Positions 47,175 to 55,374 of a stretch of DNA of 64,000 bases are shown here, piece after piece. The DNA is from Bacteroides zhangwenhongii (GTDB taxonomy: Bacteria; Bacteroidota; Bacteroidia; Bacteroidales; Bacteroidaceae). The stretch lies in NCBI RefSeq assembly GCF_009193325.2, contig NZ_CP059856.1, positions 3,410,001 through 3,474,000 on the forward strand, in the 5' to 3' direction. Within the stretch, counting starts at the first letter, position 1. Every line of letters begins with the position of its first letter. Below the pieces are notes generated by a model. That model searched no databases and was not told where the DNA came from. It saw only the letters and a list, made by a program, of their open reading frames with translations. Made by a program: the position numbers and the translations under genes.

Positions 47175-47266
47175 ATTCGTCTGACAACTGTTTCTTTTTC
47201 GTCTGACAACTGTTAGACGAAAGAACAACAACTGTCAGACGAAAGTTTAACAGTTGTCAGACGAAT
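47175..47266. repeat. Cluster of TTCGTCTGACA palindromic repeats
   Basis: Outer arms ATTCGTCTGACAACTGTT (47175-47192) and its exact complement (47249-47266) enclose a second copy (from 47197) and AGACGAAA / ACTGTCAGACGAAA segments. The basic unit is TTCGTCTGACA with its reverse complement two bases later. It belongs to the same family as the repeat at 14918-14989. Confidence 0.8.
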
Positions 47267-47352
47267 AGTTTTATGTAGCATTAGGGATAATTTCATTAGG
47301 TATCAGAAACAAATATATATACTGACAGGAACTAAATTATAAACCAATCGGA

Positions 47353-47383
47353 AACGGCTCATGCCTTGAAAACATGAGCCGTT
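47353..47383 (-). terminator. Hairpin after the fimbrillin/CE12 operon
   Basis: AACGGCTCATG (47353-47363) pairs perfectly with 47373-47383 around a 9-nt loop, about 70 bp beyond the CE12 stop. The following T-tract on the minus strand is weak (GGTTTAT), so termination efficiency is uncertain. Confidence 0.6.
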
Positions 47384-47453
47384 CCAGTATTGTGGTAAAA
47401 ATGAATTATTGTTCTTCTATTCCTTCTCTGAACTTTGAAAGTAGCGTTTCTCG

Positions 47454-48386
47454 CTAAATTACCGGAGTCCCATAAGTTACGCCTTCATCTTCCGTAATCT
47501 TTATCAACTTGTTCTTAATTTCCGGTTTCGGACCATATTGCCCTGTACGTACGAGCACTTTACACTTTGTCTTTGCAGGAATTGCCTTTAAAGCCTCATC
47601 CAAAGTAAAGAAGTCACCACTTCCGTCCGTAGCTACCACATAATCAAAGTGGCGAATATATTTACCCAATTCAGGAATTTTCTTACCGACCGCATCAATC
47701 GCCATTCCGGCAAAGACGCGGGAACCTTTGATATTCAGATGTGTATCGTCCTTCTTACCTGCCCACATATACAGTTCCTTCGACTTTTCCGGTCCCATCT
47801 GACACACCAAATCATGAGTCATCTTATTCATATCAATAAAGGGTACATTCAGTTCTTCGGCTACCCGCTTGGGAGAAAGGAGATACTCGCCATGTGTATC
47901 CAGCAAGGAATCTGTGAACTGCCCTGCTGCGTCCTGACAGAACTTACGACGAACGATAGAGTTGAAAAGAACGGGGATACCGCCTTTTGCACGGGTTTCG
48001 TTCACAAACTTACGCAGGTTATCATCAAATGTGCCGCCCGGTTCGGTATAAAGTTTCGGGTTTTCCTTTTTCTCGTCATTATGTCCGAACTGGATAAACA
48101 CATAGTCACCCGGTTTAATCAGAGCGACTACTCTCGCCCATCTTTTTTCGTTGATAAAACTCTTGGTGCTACGTCCACTGGCAGCATGGTTGGAAACAAC
48201 CACTTTATCGGACGGAAAAAAGCTGCCCAACATCATCCCCCATCCACGTTCCTTGTTCTTCGGATTTTTGAGGTTACGGTTCGCCATAGTTGAATCGCCA
48301 ATCATATAAATCGTTACCGGAGACTTTTCTACAATGGCAGAAGTAGAAAGCACCAAAAACGCTAAAAACAGTAATTTCAGTTTCAT
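47454..48386 (-). CDS. CE12 rhamnogalacturonan acetylesterase with truncated CE8 pectin-methylesterase tail
   Basis: 310 residues with a signal peptide. Residues ~23-245 form an SGNH/GDSL CE12 esterase: GDSTM (Ser32), NHAASGRST, FGHND (Asn103) and DDTH (Asp213, His216). CE12 removes acetyl groups from GalA in RG-I. From about residue 248 a new module starts, FDYVVATDGSGDFFTLDEALKAIPA, which is the recognisable N-terminus of CE8 pectin methylesterase, but the protein stops after ~60 residues, whereas a CE8 domain needs about 300. The rest is not encoded downstream, where only a hairpin and repeats occur. So an ancestral CE12-CE8 fusion seems to have lost its CE8 half. Last gene of the fimbrillin-like operon, 40 bp after its neighbour. 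Confidence 0.9.
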   Translation of the reverse strand: MKLKLLFLAFLVLSTSAIVEKSPVTIYMIGDSTMANRNLKNPKNKERGWGMMLGSFFPSDKVVVSNHAASGRSTKSFINEKRWARVVALIKPGDYVFIQFGHNDEKKENPKLYTEPGGTFDDNLRKFVNETRAKGGIPVLFNSIVRRKFCQDAAGQFTDSLLDTHGEYLLSPKRVAEELNVPFIDMNKMTHDLVCQMGPEKSKELYMWAGKKDDTHLNIKGSRVFAGMAIDAVGKKIPELGKYIRHFDYVVATDGSGDFFTLDEALKAIPAKTKCKVLVRTGQYGPKPEIKNKLIKITEDEGVTYGTPVI

Positions 48387-48426
48387 TATCTTTCTTATTT
48401 TAATTTAGTAGGTTCATATCAAGTTC

Positions 48427-49215
48427 TTACTCCGCATCCACTTTATACAGCAAATATCGTGCAGAAAGCAATTCGGATTCTTCCGCCTGAATCTTAAATT
48501 TCTGTGTACCGCTATAATAAGGATAGCCTCCTTCTAAAGAGATTGCCACATTTGGTTTTACAAGATAACGAAAAACTCCTTCCTGACCAACAACAGGATA
48601 AAGAATCTTTCCGTCCTCCCACGAAACTACAAGAGAGGTTTCCGCCAGATCAGAAGGGTATTGAACTTCAACTACAATCAATGCCATCAGGTGTTGCAAA
48701 GTTACGGTCAAAGTAGTATTAGATACAATGCCTTCACCTTTCATCAGGTCGCTATTGGTGTATCCTTCAGGAGTCGACTGATCTTGCAGAGGAGTAAAAT
48801 CTGCAAGATACGCATTCAGCTCCGCTTCATCGTTCACCTTCTGATAAGGATAATAAGCAATGTAGTTTACATTGCCGGATTGATGAATCAAGGGCTGATC
48901 TGAAGACCAATTCCCGTCATCATCAACCGTACAACAATAATTCTTATATTGTTTTTCTCCATTGTCGGGAGTTATTATCTGCAATATGCCAATCCGGTCG
49001 CTGGAAGTAAAACGGGTAGTATAGTCTTCTTCCGAAGTACGCGTTCCAGTGTTCTCTACTCCAGCTGGTGCATAGCTACTGGAAATAACGTTGAGTGATA
49101 AAGACAAGCCCTTTTCCGGCAAAGTACTTTCGGAGAATTCTTCGTGCGAACAAGAATTCAAACCTGCTAACAGGAAAACGGAAGCCAGTAACATAAATAA
49201 TCTATATTGTTTCAT
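48427..49215 (-). CDS. Fimbrillin-family lipoprotein
   Basis: 262 residues, lipobox GLNSC (Cys22). Mfa-like pattern of Bacteroidetes fimbrillins: TRFTSSDRIGIL, NYIAYYPYQ, LMKGEGIVSNTTLTVTLQHLMALIVVEVQYPSD. Such proteins form or coat type V fimbriae or sit singly on the surface. Fourth gene of a five-gene operon that ends with a pectin esterase, so a glycan-adhesion role is possible. The protein is shorter than typical structural fimbrillins. Confidence 0.75.
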   Translation of the reverse strand: MKQYRLFMLLASVFLLAGLNSCSHEEFSESTLPEKGLSLSLNVISSSYAPAGVENTGTRTSEEDYTTRFTSSDRIGILQIITPDNGEKQYKNYCCTVDDDGNWSSDQPLIHQSGNVNYIAYYPYQKVNDEAELNAYLADFTPLQDQSTPEGYTNSDLMKGEGIVSNTTLTVTLQHLMALIVVEVQYPSDLAETSLVVSWEDGKILYPVVGQEGVFRYLVKPNVAISLEGGYPYYSGTQKFKIQAEESELLSARYLLYKVDAE

Positions 49216-49261
49216 AATACTCTTTTTTATTATTCATAAATGAAATGTTGTAATAGGTCGC

Positions 49262-51040
49262 TTAAAAAGCCAGGATACAACGAACAACAGTAGAAGTCTT
49301 ACTATTTTTATCGTTGTCTCCCAAGCGCAAAGTACACTTGTTTTTAGTAGTGTCAAAAAGAACCCGACGCACCTTTTTCTGTGCTTGTTCTGTACTTGAC
49401 CAATAAAAAGTACTCTCGGCAAAAGGGGTAAAGCCTGAGCCACTTACCCCCATTCGCTTATTCAATTCTTCAGATGTAACTTGAGATAAGTTATTCGCAT
49501 CATTCTTTAGTGTCATAACACCAGTAGTACTACTTGTCCTATTCTTTAAAAGAGCATTTACATCTCCCAAATTCTCCAGAATATCCCACCATTGTCCAAT
49601 GGCCGGCAAGAACCATCCAGAAGTAGTGCCAGGTGCAGCATATACTTCACTTTCTCCCATTCCATATTTACTAGCATAATAAAATGCATCATAAGTGGTG
49701 ATATCGGCACTTTCTACCCCATCAAGTTTATTCTCGATCATATATCCCGTCTTACTGTATCCATCTATATCCGAATACATATCGGCAAACCTCGACACAT
49801 TAGGAAAATAAGTATTATCCTCATCAACATTTTCCCCCCAAGTACAAGCCTCAGAGGCATTAGTCAATGCCATCACATATCCATGCGTCCATCCTTTTGA
49901 TTTCTCCAACTCGCTCATTCTTCTAGGATCTGTTTGGAACACGACACCAATATAGGCTCTTCCATCTTTGAAATCTGCCGGAGTCTGAGACGGGGTTTCC
50001 CAAACTTTCTCTCCTGTCGTGTTATCCACCTCGCGCAAACCGCCATCACTCACGAGCCAACTGTTTCCATCCGCACTACGATAAAAGAAATCACCGGGTT
50101 TTATATCATCTGCCGTATAGCAAGTGCGGCTCGTCACCAAATGTCCATCTCCATTCGGAGTCCATTCCGGTCCTGAAACGGCTAATGAAACTTCAACTTC
50201 TCCTTTATTGTTTACTGTAACATTATAGACATACAGATAACCCGATTGCAGGTTCGCATCCTCCTCTTCCTCCGGAATGTAATAGGACGGAACATTATTT
50301 ATGACAATTTTTATAAAAGGGATACCTTTCATTTGCTGAGGAACAAGCAATGCCTGTACGGTTTGCAGATAACCTTCCGTTATCTTGTCACCAGAGAACT
50401 TTAGAGGAACAATCTCTGTGTTTCCGGAAGTCTGTGCCACTGTCCCCGAAATCATATCCAACTCACCGGAGGTCAACGACATATTGACAAAACTAATAGA
50501 GGCATCTTTTATTGTTTCCTCATCTTCCACTCCCTCACCTGCTTTCAAGTTTAATTGTACTTTTGCAGGTAAATGATAAAAGTCTAAGGTTGGCTGATCC
50601 GAAAAAGAAAAATGATTCCGAGCTCTCAAAAAATCACTATTCTGATAACCATTCTCCAGATTCTGATCTTGCTGTACAGAAAATGAAACAGGAACTTCCG
50701 CCTCATTGCAAGGATACCAAGCCAATACGTCAACTGCCTCAGTTTTATTTTCCCAATAAAAAGGTTCATCGGCAGTCAGTCCGCCATTCTCGTCGGCAGT
50801 ATACAGCTTCACTTCCTCACCTATCTGTATGGCTACTTTTTCCGTACCGTCCCAACTACCTTCCGAAGTTGTCCGTGTCAACGGCCGATCGAACACTTGT
50901 CCTACAAACGTCATCGGATAGGTGCCGTCAAGCACACTGTTTCCCCTTTCTTCATCAGAGGTACATGACATCAATACATTGCCTATGGCAACAACGAACA
51001 GCCATGCAAACAATCGTAGTTTTCTATTCTCTATTATCAT
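49262..51040 (-). CDS. Fimbrillin-like lipoprotein with C-terminal DUF1566-like domain
   Basis: 592 residues, lipobox LMSC (Cys26). The N-terminal half is Mfa/fimbrillin-like (EKVAIQIGEEVKLYTADENG, DVLAWYPC, FYHLPAKVQLNLKAGEGV). The C-terminal half (about 330-592) has GDFFYRSADGNSWLVSDGG, WFLPAIGQWWDILENLG and FYWSSTEQ, the signature of DUF1566/Lcl-type domains seen in surface and adhesin proteins. Likely the tip or adhesive component of the set, exposed on the surface. 20 bp after the 51061 gene. Confidence 0.78.
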   Translation of the reverse strand: MIIENRKLRLFAWLFVVAIGNVLMSCTSDEERGNSVLDGTYPMTFVGQVFDRPLTRTTSEGSWDGTEKVAIQIGEEVKLYTADENGGLTADEPFYWENKTEAVDVLAWYPCNEAEVPVSFSVQQDQNLENGYQNSDFLRARNHFSFSDQPTLDFYHLPAKVQLNLKAGEGVEDEETIKDASISFVNMSLTSGELDMISGTVAQTSGNTEIVPLKFSGDKITEGYLQTVQALLVPQQMKGIPFIKIVINNVPSYYIPEEEEDANLQSGYLYVYNVTVNNKGEVEVSLAVSGPEWTPNGDGHLVTSRTCYTADDIKPGDFFYRSADGNSWLVSDGGLREVDNTTGEKVWETPSQTPADFKDGRAYIGVVFQTDPRRMSELEKSKGWTHGYVMALTNASEACTWGENVDEDNTYFPNVSRFADMYSDIDGYSKTGYMIENKLDGVESADITTYDAFYYASKYGMGESEVYAAPGTTSGWFLPAIGQWWDILENLGDVNALLKNRTSSTTGVMTLKNDANNLSQVTSEELNKRMGVSGSGFTPFAESTFYWSSTEQAQKKVRRVLFDTTKNKCTLRLGDNDKNSKTSTVVRCILAF

Positions 51041-51060
51041 ACTATTCAGATTCTAAAGTT

Positions 51061-51960
51061 CTACAAGTTTATATCTATATCTTTGTCGGGAAGTTCATCA
51101 TTCCATCCATGAATGGCGGAGGAAGAGACGGCAAGCCCGGTACGGTTCACTTTAACGTTATATTCATATACTTTACCGCCTGTCAAAGCCAAATTAGAAG
51201 AGTCCTTGCTTCTTAAATGAACACCTTCATAAGCGGTCCCGTTATGGATCAGAGAGAGAGCGGTCCCTCCGGAGACAGTTTCCGGAAATAATATAAACGA
51301 ATAAGTATTCGCATTTGCCGCAACGGTGCTTCCATCCGTAAATTCCAACCCTCCGGCAGTTGCCGTATTCGCCTGAGCAATTCCCGCCAACGTATCAAAC
51401 GAACCGGAAGCATGGAGAGAAGCCAGACGGACTGTGCAACCGCTAAAGTCTGTATCTACGGCAAAACCTGTGCCCGGAATAAAATTCAAGACCACCTTAC
51501 ACATGGTATGATGAAAGTTAAAGTTCAGCATCGGAGACGATAAAGAACCTTTGGCGGTGGCATACAGATAATCAAAGTTTTTACTGCCTGTCTGGTTGCT
51601 TATGTTCGCTTCGAGCAGCGTGTGCCCCGATGCAGTATAAGGATAATATGCGGAAAACTCCGATTCTTCCTCATCGATATAGTAGATAACAGCACCCGGT
51701 GCAGGAGTAAAGGAAGAGCCTCCGGTAAAGTTATGTCGCCTGTTTGTATAAGTCACATCCCCACTTGTTCCGGATATGCCGATTGCATCTTCCTCCTCCC
51801 ACGTATCATTCGCCATTCTCGAAGCCGCTTCTTGACTGATCATTCCCGATACACCGGCAGATACCGGCATTTGTCCTGTCGTATCTCCCATCTCTTGCTG
51901 GTTATTGCAGGCGGTCAATACCATCAATGATAGGACCGTCAAAAGAATTCTGTTTTTCAT
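51061..51960 (-). CDS. Fimbrillin-family lipoprotein
   Basis: 299 residues, lipobox VLTAC (Cys18). Typical fimbrillin motifs: WEEEDAIGISGTSGDVTYTNRRHNFTGGSSF, EFSAYYPYTA, LNFNFHHTMCKVVLNFIPGTGF, GGKVYEYNVKVNRTGLAVSSSAIHGWND. Presumed surface subunit or adhesin, second gene of the operon. No enzymatic features. Confidence 0.82.
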   Translation of the reverse strand: MKNRILLTVLSLMVLTACNNQQEMGDTTGQMPVSAGVSGMISQEAASRMANDTWEEEDAIGISGTSGDVTYTNRRHNFTGGSSFTPAPGAVIYYIDEEESEFSAYYPYTASGHTLLEANISNQTGSKNFDYLYATAKGSLSSPMLNFNFHHTMCKVVLNFIPGTGFAVDTDFSGCTVRLASLHASGSFDTLAGIAQANTATAGGLEFTDGSTVAANANTYSFILFPETVSGGTALSLIHNGTAYEGVHLRSKDSSNLALTGGKVYEYNVKVNRTGLAVSSSAIHGWNDELPDKDIDINL

Positions 51961-52009
51961 GATTCACTAATTTATCAAGCTATAATTAAGAAGTCGTTTT
52001 AAGAATTGT

Positions 52010-52879
52010 TTATTGAATCTCCACATTATCCGGACCGTCTGTAAACTCCGGCTCCCACGTATGGATATTGCCTGACGTTCCGGCTCCTTCGGGAAGTTCG
52101 AGCGCAGCCTTGAGATAAAGCGGAGAGATATCGTTTCCGAAGTATCTCAGTTCCTCTGTCATATCACTGACCAAAGAACAGGTCCTGCCTCCCGTCAACG
52201 GTAACGACAAGGAAAGTGTCTGCTCATTCCCCGCTATACCTATTATATAGATGGTAGCCGAATAAGCTCCGGTAGACAATTGCTTTGTGAACACCGGCTT
52301 TATACTTTTGGGTTCAGACAGTTCTCCCGTAGACAGGTTAAAGGTGGAAGCAATGCCGGATAATGTCGCCTCAATCTCTCCTGCCACCTGTCCGGGCTCT
52401 CCGCCTTGAGGAACCAGTGTCAATGTCAACTGACGGACACGCTGTTTCATTTTAATAGAGGTCTTCACCGTTTTGTCGGGTTCCACTACCACCGCTTTAG
52501 CACGGGCATTAGAGAAAAACCAACCAGGCTGTTGCAAGGTCCCGTCTTCGCCATGCGCAACGCTGGCTGTAAGATTATTCACAGTCACATTGGCAGGCTT
52601 ATTATAAGCTACCACATCATACGTCCCGACATTCAAGGCAGATTGATAAGTTGCAGTCCGGTTATCCACATTCCGTTCGCCGATTCCGGTAATAAAAAGA
52701 GTGTAATCGTCCGGAAGTTGCGCTTCCGCAGAATAATCCCCCCAATCGGCAGTGATTTCGACAGTACCTTGCTTGGATATTTCATCTCCTTCATTATCGG
52801 AACAGGAGATATGCAAGAACGTAATTCCCGATAATAAAAGAGGGAAAACATACGCGGTCATCATTTTACGAGTTTTCAT
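52010..52879 (-). CDS. FimB/Mfa2-like (DUF5119-type) lipoprotein
   Basis: 289 residues, lipobox LHISC (Cys26). Motifs GTVEITADWGDYSAEAQLPDDYTLFITG, YDVVAYNKPANVTVNNLTASV and VKTSIKMKQRVRQLTLTL match the DUF5119/FimB anchor-protein group that accompanies fimbrillins. In Porphyromonas such proteins anchor or cap fimbriae. First gene of the minus-strand operon, with a promoter at 52950-52984 carrying a proximal copy of the PUL operator motif. Confidence 0.75.
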   Translation of the reverse strand: MKTRKMMTAYVFPLLLSGITFLHISCSDNEGDEISKQGTVEITADWGDYSAEAQLPDDYTLFITGIGERNVDNRTATYQSALNVGTYDVVAYNKPANVTVNNLTASVAHGEDGTLQQPGWFFSNARAKAVVVEPDKTVKTSIKMKQRVRQLTLTLVPQGGEPGQVAGEIEATLSGIASTFNLSTGELSEPKSIKPVFTKQLSTGAYSATIYIIGIAGNEQTLSLSLPLTGGRTCSLVSDMTEELRYFGNDISPLYLKAALELPEGAGTSGNIHTWEPEFTDGPDNVEIQ

Positions 52880-52949
52880 AATAGTATAAATTCATGTTTG
52901 ATTAATAGCTCAAAATTCTAGCATACAAAGGCTTGCTTTCACTTTATGG

Positions 52950-52984
52950 CAAAATTAAACGGAATAGAAATAATAGAAAATGGA
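52950..52984 (-). promoter_or_regulatory. Fimbrillin-operon promoter with one clear TCCAT half-site
   Basis: Minus strand: TAATTTTG (52957-52950) fits the -7 consensus, and 22 bp upstream is TCCAT (52984-52980), followed 5-8 bp further upstream by GTACG, as in the other PUL promoters. The distal repeat 20 bp further (53004-53000) is degenerate (2 of 5 bases). Spacing and orientation match the PUL promoters. Confidence 0.6.
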
Positions 52985-53050
52985 CAAACGTACACAAACC
53001 AGCACAGATTATCAAACCGGCACACAAACGAAGGTCTCATCGGCAAATAA

Positions 53051-53105
53051 TCCATGTAAACGTACAAGTATCCATGTCACAAACGCCAGACTCTCCTCAT
53101 CTTTG
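53051..53105 (+). promoter_or_regulatory. Promoter of the lipoprotein PL11 gene with TCCAT 20-bp repeat
   Basis: TCCATG at 53051 and 53071, exactly 20 bp apart, with CGTACA between. After 22 bp comes CATCTTTG (53098-53105), one base off TAnnTTTG. The start codon is 30 bp further at 53135. Confidence 0.7.
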
Positions 53106-53134
53106 TATTCGAACGTTAACCAAATGTATTCACC

Positions 53135-55255
53135 ATGAAATATTTACGCTATTTGTCATTGATCGGAATGCTGCTCTTTATTATTGCTTGCGGAGATGAG
53201 TCCATACAGTCACCGGAAGACAATAACACAAATAATGCAGAGAATCAAGAGGAAGAACCCAAAGAGGAAGTTATCAAAGGAGAGCGCAGTATGTGGGTCA
53301 GCTACGACCCTAATTATAAGGATGTAAAACAGCATACTTCCGGTTACTCCCATGCACTAATCAGTTGGAGACTACTCCCGACAGATCCGGATAATATTTC
53401 CTTTGATATTTATAAAAGTGAAGATAACGGACAAGAAACCAAACTGAACGAAACGCCTATTGACCATACCACCTGTTGGGCGGACAAAGATATTAACCCT
53501 CAAACCACGAACACATATCGCGTTACCATATCCGGTTCAAAAGAGACACTTTGCGAATATACCCTGACTCCCTCAATGGCGCAGACTTTCTACCGGGCTA
53601 TCCGGTTGAACGCCAACGTGCCAAACCCCGCTATCACATATAATGCCAATGATGCACAAGTGGGCGACCTCGACGGTGACGGAGTAATGGAAATCATATT
53701 AAAACGCCAACCCTATGACGGTGCCAATAAAGGCGGATGGCAGGAAGGAACCACTTTGCTGGAAGCTTACAAGCTGGACGGAACCTTCCTTTGGCAGATA
53801 GATATGGGAATCAATATACGCTCCGGTTCCCATTATACTTCTTTTATCGTATATGATTTTGACGGTGACGGAAAATGTGAGATCGCTTTCCGCACCTCCG
53901 AAGGAACCAAATTTGCCGACAATACGATAATAACAGCCGCCAACGGAGAGGTAAACGATTACAGGCAGCCGGTTGATTCTCCCGGGAAAGGATGGTATTC
54001 AGGGAAATCACTACACTCCACTCACGGACTAATCTTTGACGGGCCGGAATATATATCCATTGTCAACGGACAAGGTGTGGAAGTGGCACGTACCAACAAT
54101 ATTCCACGCGGAGGAGAAGGCAGTAATTACGAACGTGCCAAATACTGGCACAATTATTGGGGAGACGACTACGGCAACCGAATGGATCGTTTCTTTATCG
54201 GAGCCGCTTATTTGGACGGAATTCCTCAGAATGGCGTCAGGAAAGCCAACCCCAGCCTGATCATCACTCGGGGAATTTATAAAAACTGGCAGGTATGGGC
54301 GTTGGACTTTAACGGTTCCTCATTATTGCCCCGATGGAAATTCAATACAAACGATAAAGGATGTGAATCGTACAGAGACATGGGGTCACATTCTTTCAGG
54401 GTAGCAGACTTAAACGGAGACGGTTACGATGAGATACTTTATGGTTCGGCAGCCATCGCACGCAATGGAAAAGGTCTCTACTGTACAGGAAACGGACATG
54501 GGGATGCGTTGCACGTGGGCAAGTTTATCCCCGACCGTCCGGGGCTGCAAGTAGTAGCTTGCTTTGAAAATCCTAACAAATATATGAATAGCGGCTTCGG
54601 CTACGGCTGTGCCGTATTCGATGCAGCGACAGGGAAGTTTATAACCGGCCATGCAGGCGGAGCTACTTCCGGAGATAGCGGAGACAGTGCCGACGAGGAT
54701 GATGAAGACAATAACCCTCCGGGAGACGTGGGAAGATGCCTGGTAGCGGATATTATTCCGGAAAGTCCCGGACACGAATATTGGTCTGCCGAAGCCAGCG
54801 GAGTATACAGTTGCCAAACCGGACAATTGCTTAGCACAACATTGCCTTCTGCCAAAACCGGATCCAAAAGTTATAATAACGCTGTTTTCTGGACCGGAAC
54901 ATTGACCCGTCAGATGTTGGATGATGTAATGGTTCATAGTTATACGAAATCCGCTCCCTGGAATATGTCGCGGGTGATAACTTTCGAAAAATACGGTGGC
55001 GGTGTAAAATCCAATAACTCAACCAAAGCCAATCCTTGTTATTATGGAGACTTTCTGGGAGATTACCGCGAAGAAGTGATTTATAGAAGCAGCGACGGAT
55101 TGTCCATCTATATCTTTTCGACCAATCATCCTACCGAGTACCGGTTTGTACATTTGACGAACGACCATACCTATGATATGTCACAAGCTATGCAGAATAT
55201 AGGATACAATCAGCCTACACATTTGGGCTATTATATTGGAGAAGATGAAAAATAG
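53135..55255 (+). CDS. Rhamnogalacturonan lyase, PL11, surface lipoprotein
   Basis: 706 residues with lipobox FIIAC (Cys19) followed by an acidic linker (GDESIQSPEDNN, later EEEPKEE), suited to surface export. The fibronectin-like and beta-propeller parts match the other PL11: LISWRLLPTDPDNISFDIYKSED, VGDLDGDGVMEIILKRQPYDG, YDFDGDGKCEIAFRTSEG, VADLNGDGYDEILYGS, ending NIGYNQPTHLGYYIGEDEK. Ca-binding DxDGDG loops are conserved. An insertion rich in acidic residues (SGDSGDSADEDDEDNNP) is distinctive. It probably makes the first endo-cuts in RG-I at the cell surface. Monocistronic, with its own operator-bearing promoter. Confidence 0.95.
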   Translation: MKYLRYLSLIGMLLFIIACGDESIQSPEDNNTNNAENQEEEPKEEVIKGERSMWVSYDPNYKDVKQHTSGYSHALISWRLLPTDPDNISFDIYKSEDNGQETKLNETPIDHTTCWADKDINPQTTNTYRVTISGSKETLCEYTLTPSMAQTFYRAIRLNANVPNPAITYNANDAQVGDLDGDGVMEIILKRQPYDGANKGGWQEGTTLLEAYKLDGTFLWQIDMGINIRSGSHYTSFIVYDFDGDGKCEIAFRTSEGTKFADNTIITAANGEVNDYRQPVDSPGKGWYSGKSLHSTHGLIFDGPEYISIVNGQGVEVARTNNIPRGGEGSNYERAKYWHNYWGDDYGNRMDRFFIGAAYLDGIPQNGVRKANPSLIITRGIYKNWQVWALDFNGSSLLPRWKFNTNDKGCESYRDMGSHSFRVADLNGDGYDEILYGSAAIARNGKGLYCTGNGHGDALHVGKFIPDRPGLQVVACFENPNKYMNSGFGYGCAVFDAATGKFITGHAGGATSGDSGDSADEDDEDNNPPGDVGRCLVADIIPESPGHEYWSAEASGVYSCQTGQLLSTTLPSAKTGSKSYNNAVFWTGTLTRQMLDDVMVHSYTKSAPWNMSRVITFEKYGGGVKSNNSTKANPCYYGDFLGDYREEVIYRSSDGLSIYIFSTNHPTEYRFVHLTNDHTYDMSQAMQNIGYNQPTHLGYYIGEDEK

Positions 55256-55264
55256 CACAATTTA

Positions 55265-55319
55265 TCCATCTTTTCACACGTATATCCATTATACATAAAC
55301 AAAAAACGCAGTACTTTAG
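55265..55319 (+). promoter_or_regulatory. Promoter of the CE12-GH115-GH2 operon with TCCAT 20-bp repeat
   Basis: TCCAT at 55265 and 55285 (20 bp apart), 22 bp, then TACTTTAG (55312-55319), one base off the -7 consensus. ATG of CE12 is at 55375. This is the same architecture as at 41911-41965 and 53051-53105. Confidence 0.7.
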
Positions 55320-55374
55320 CTACGGAAACAGAAAAGATAAATTTCACTTATTACATATTTAATTTTTACCTGGA

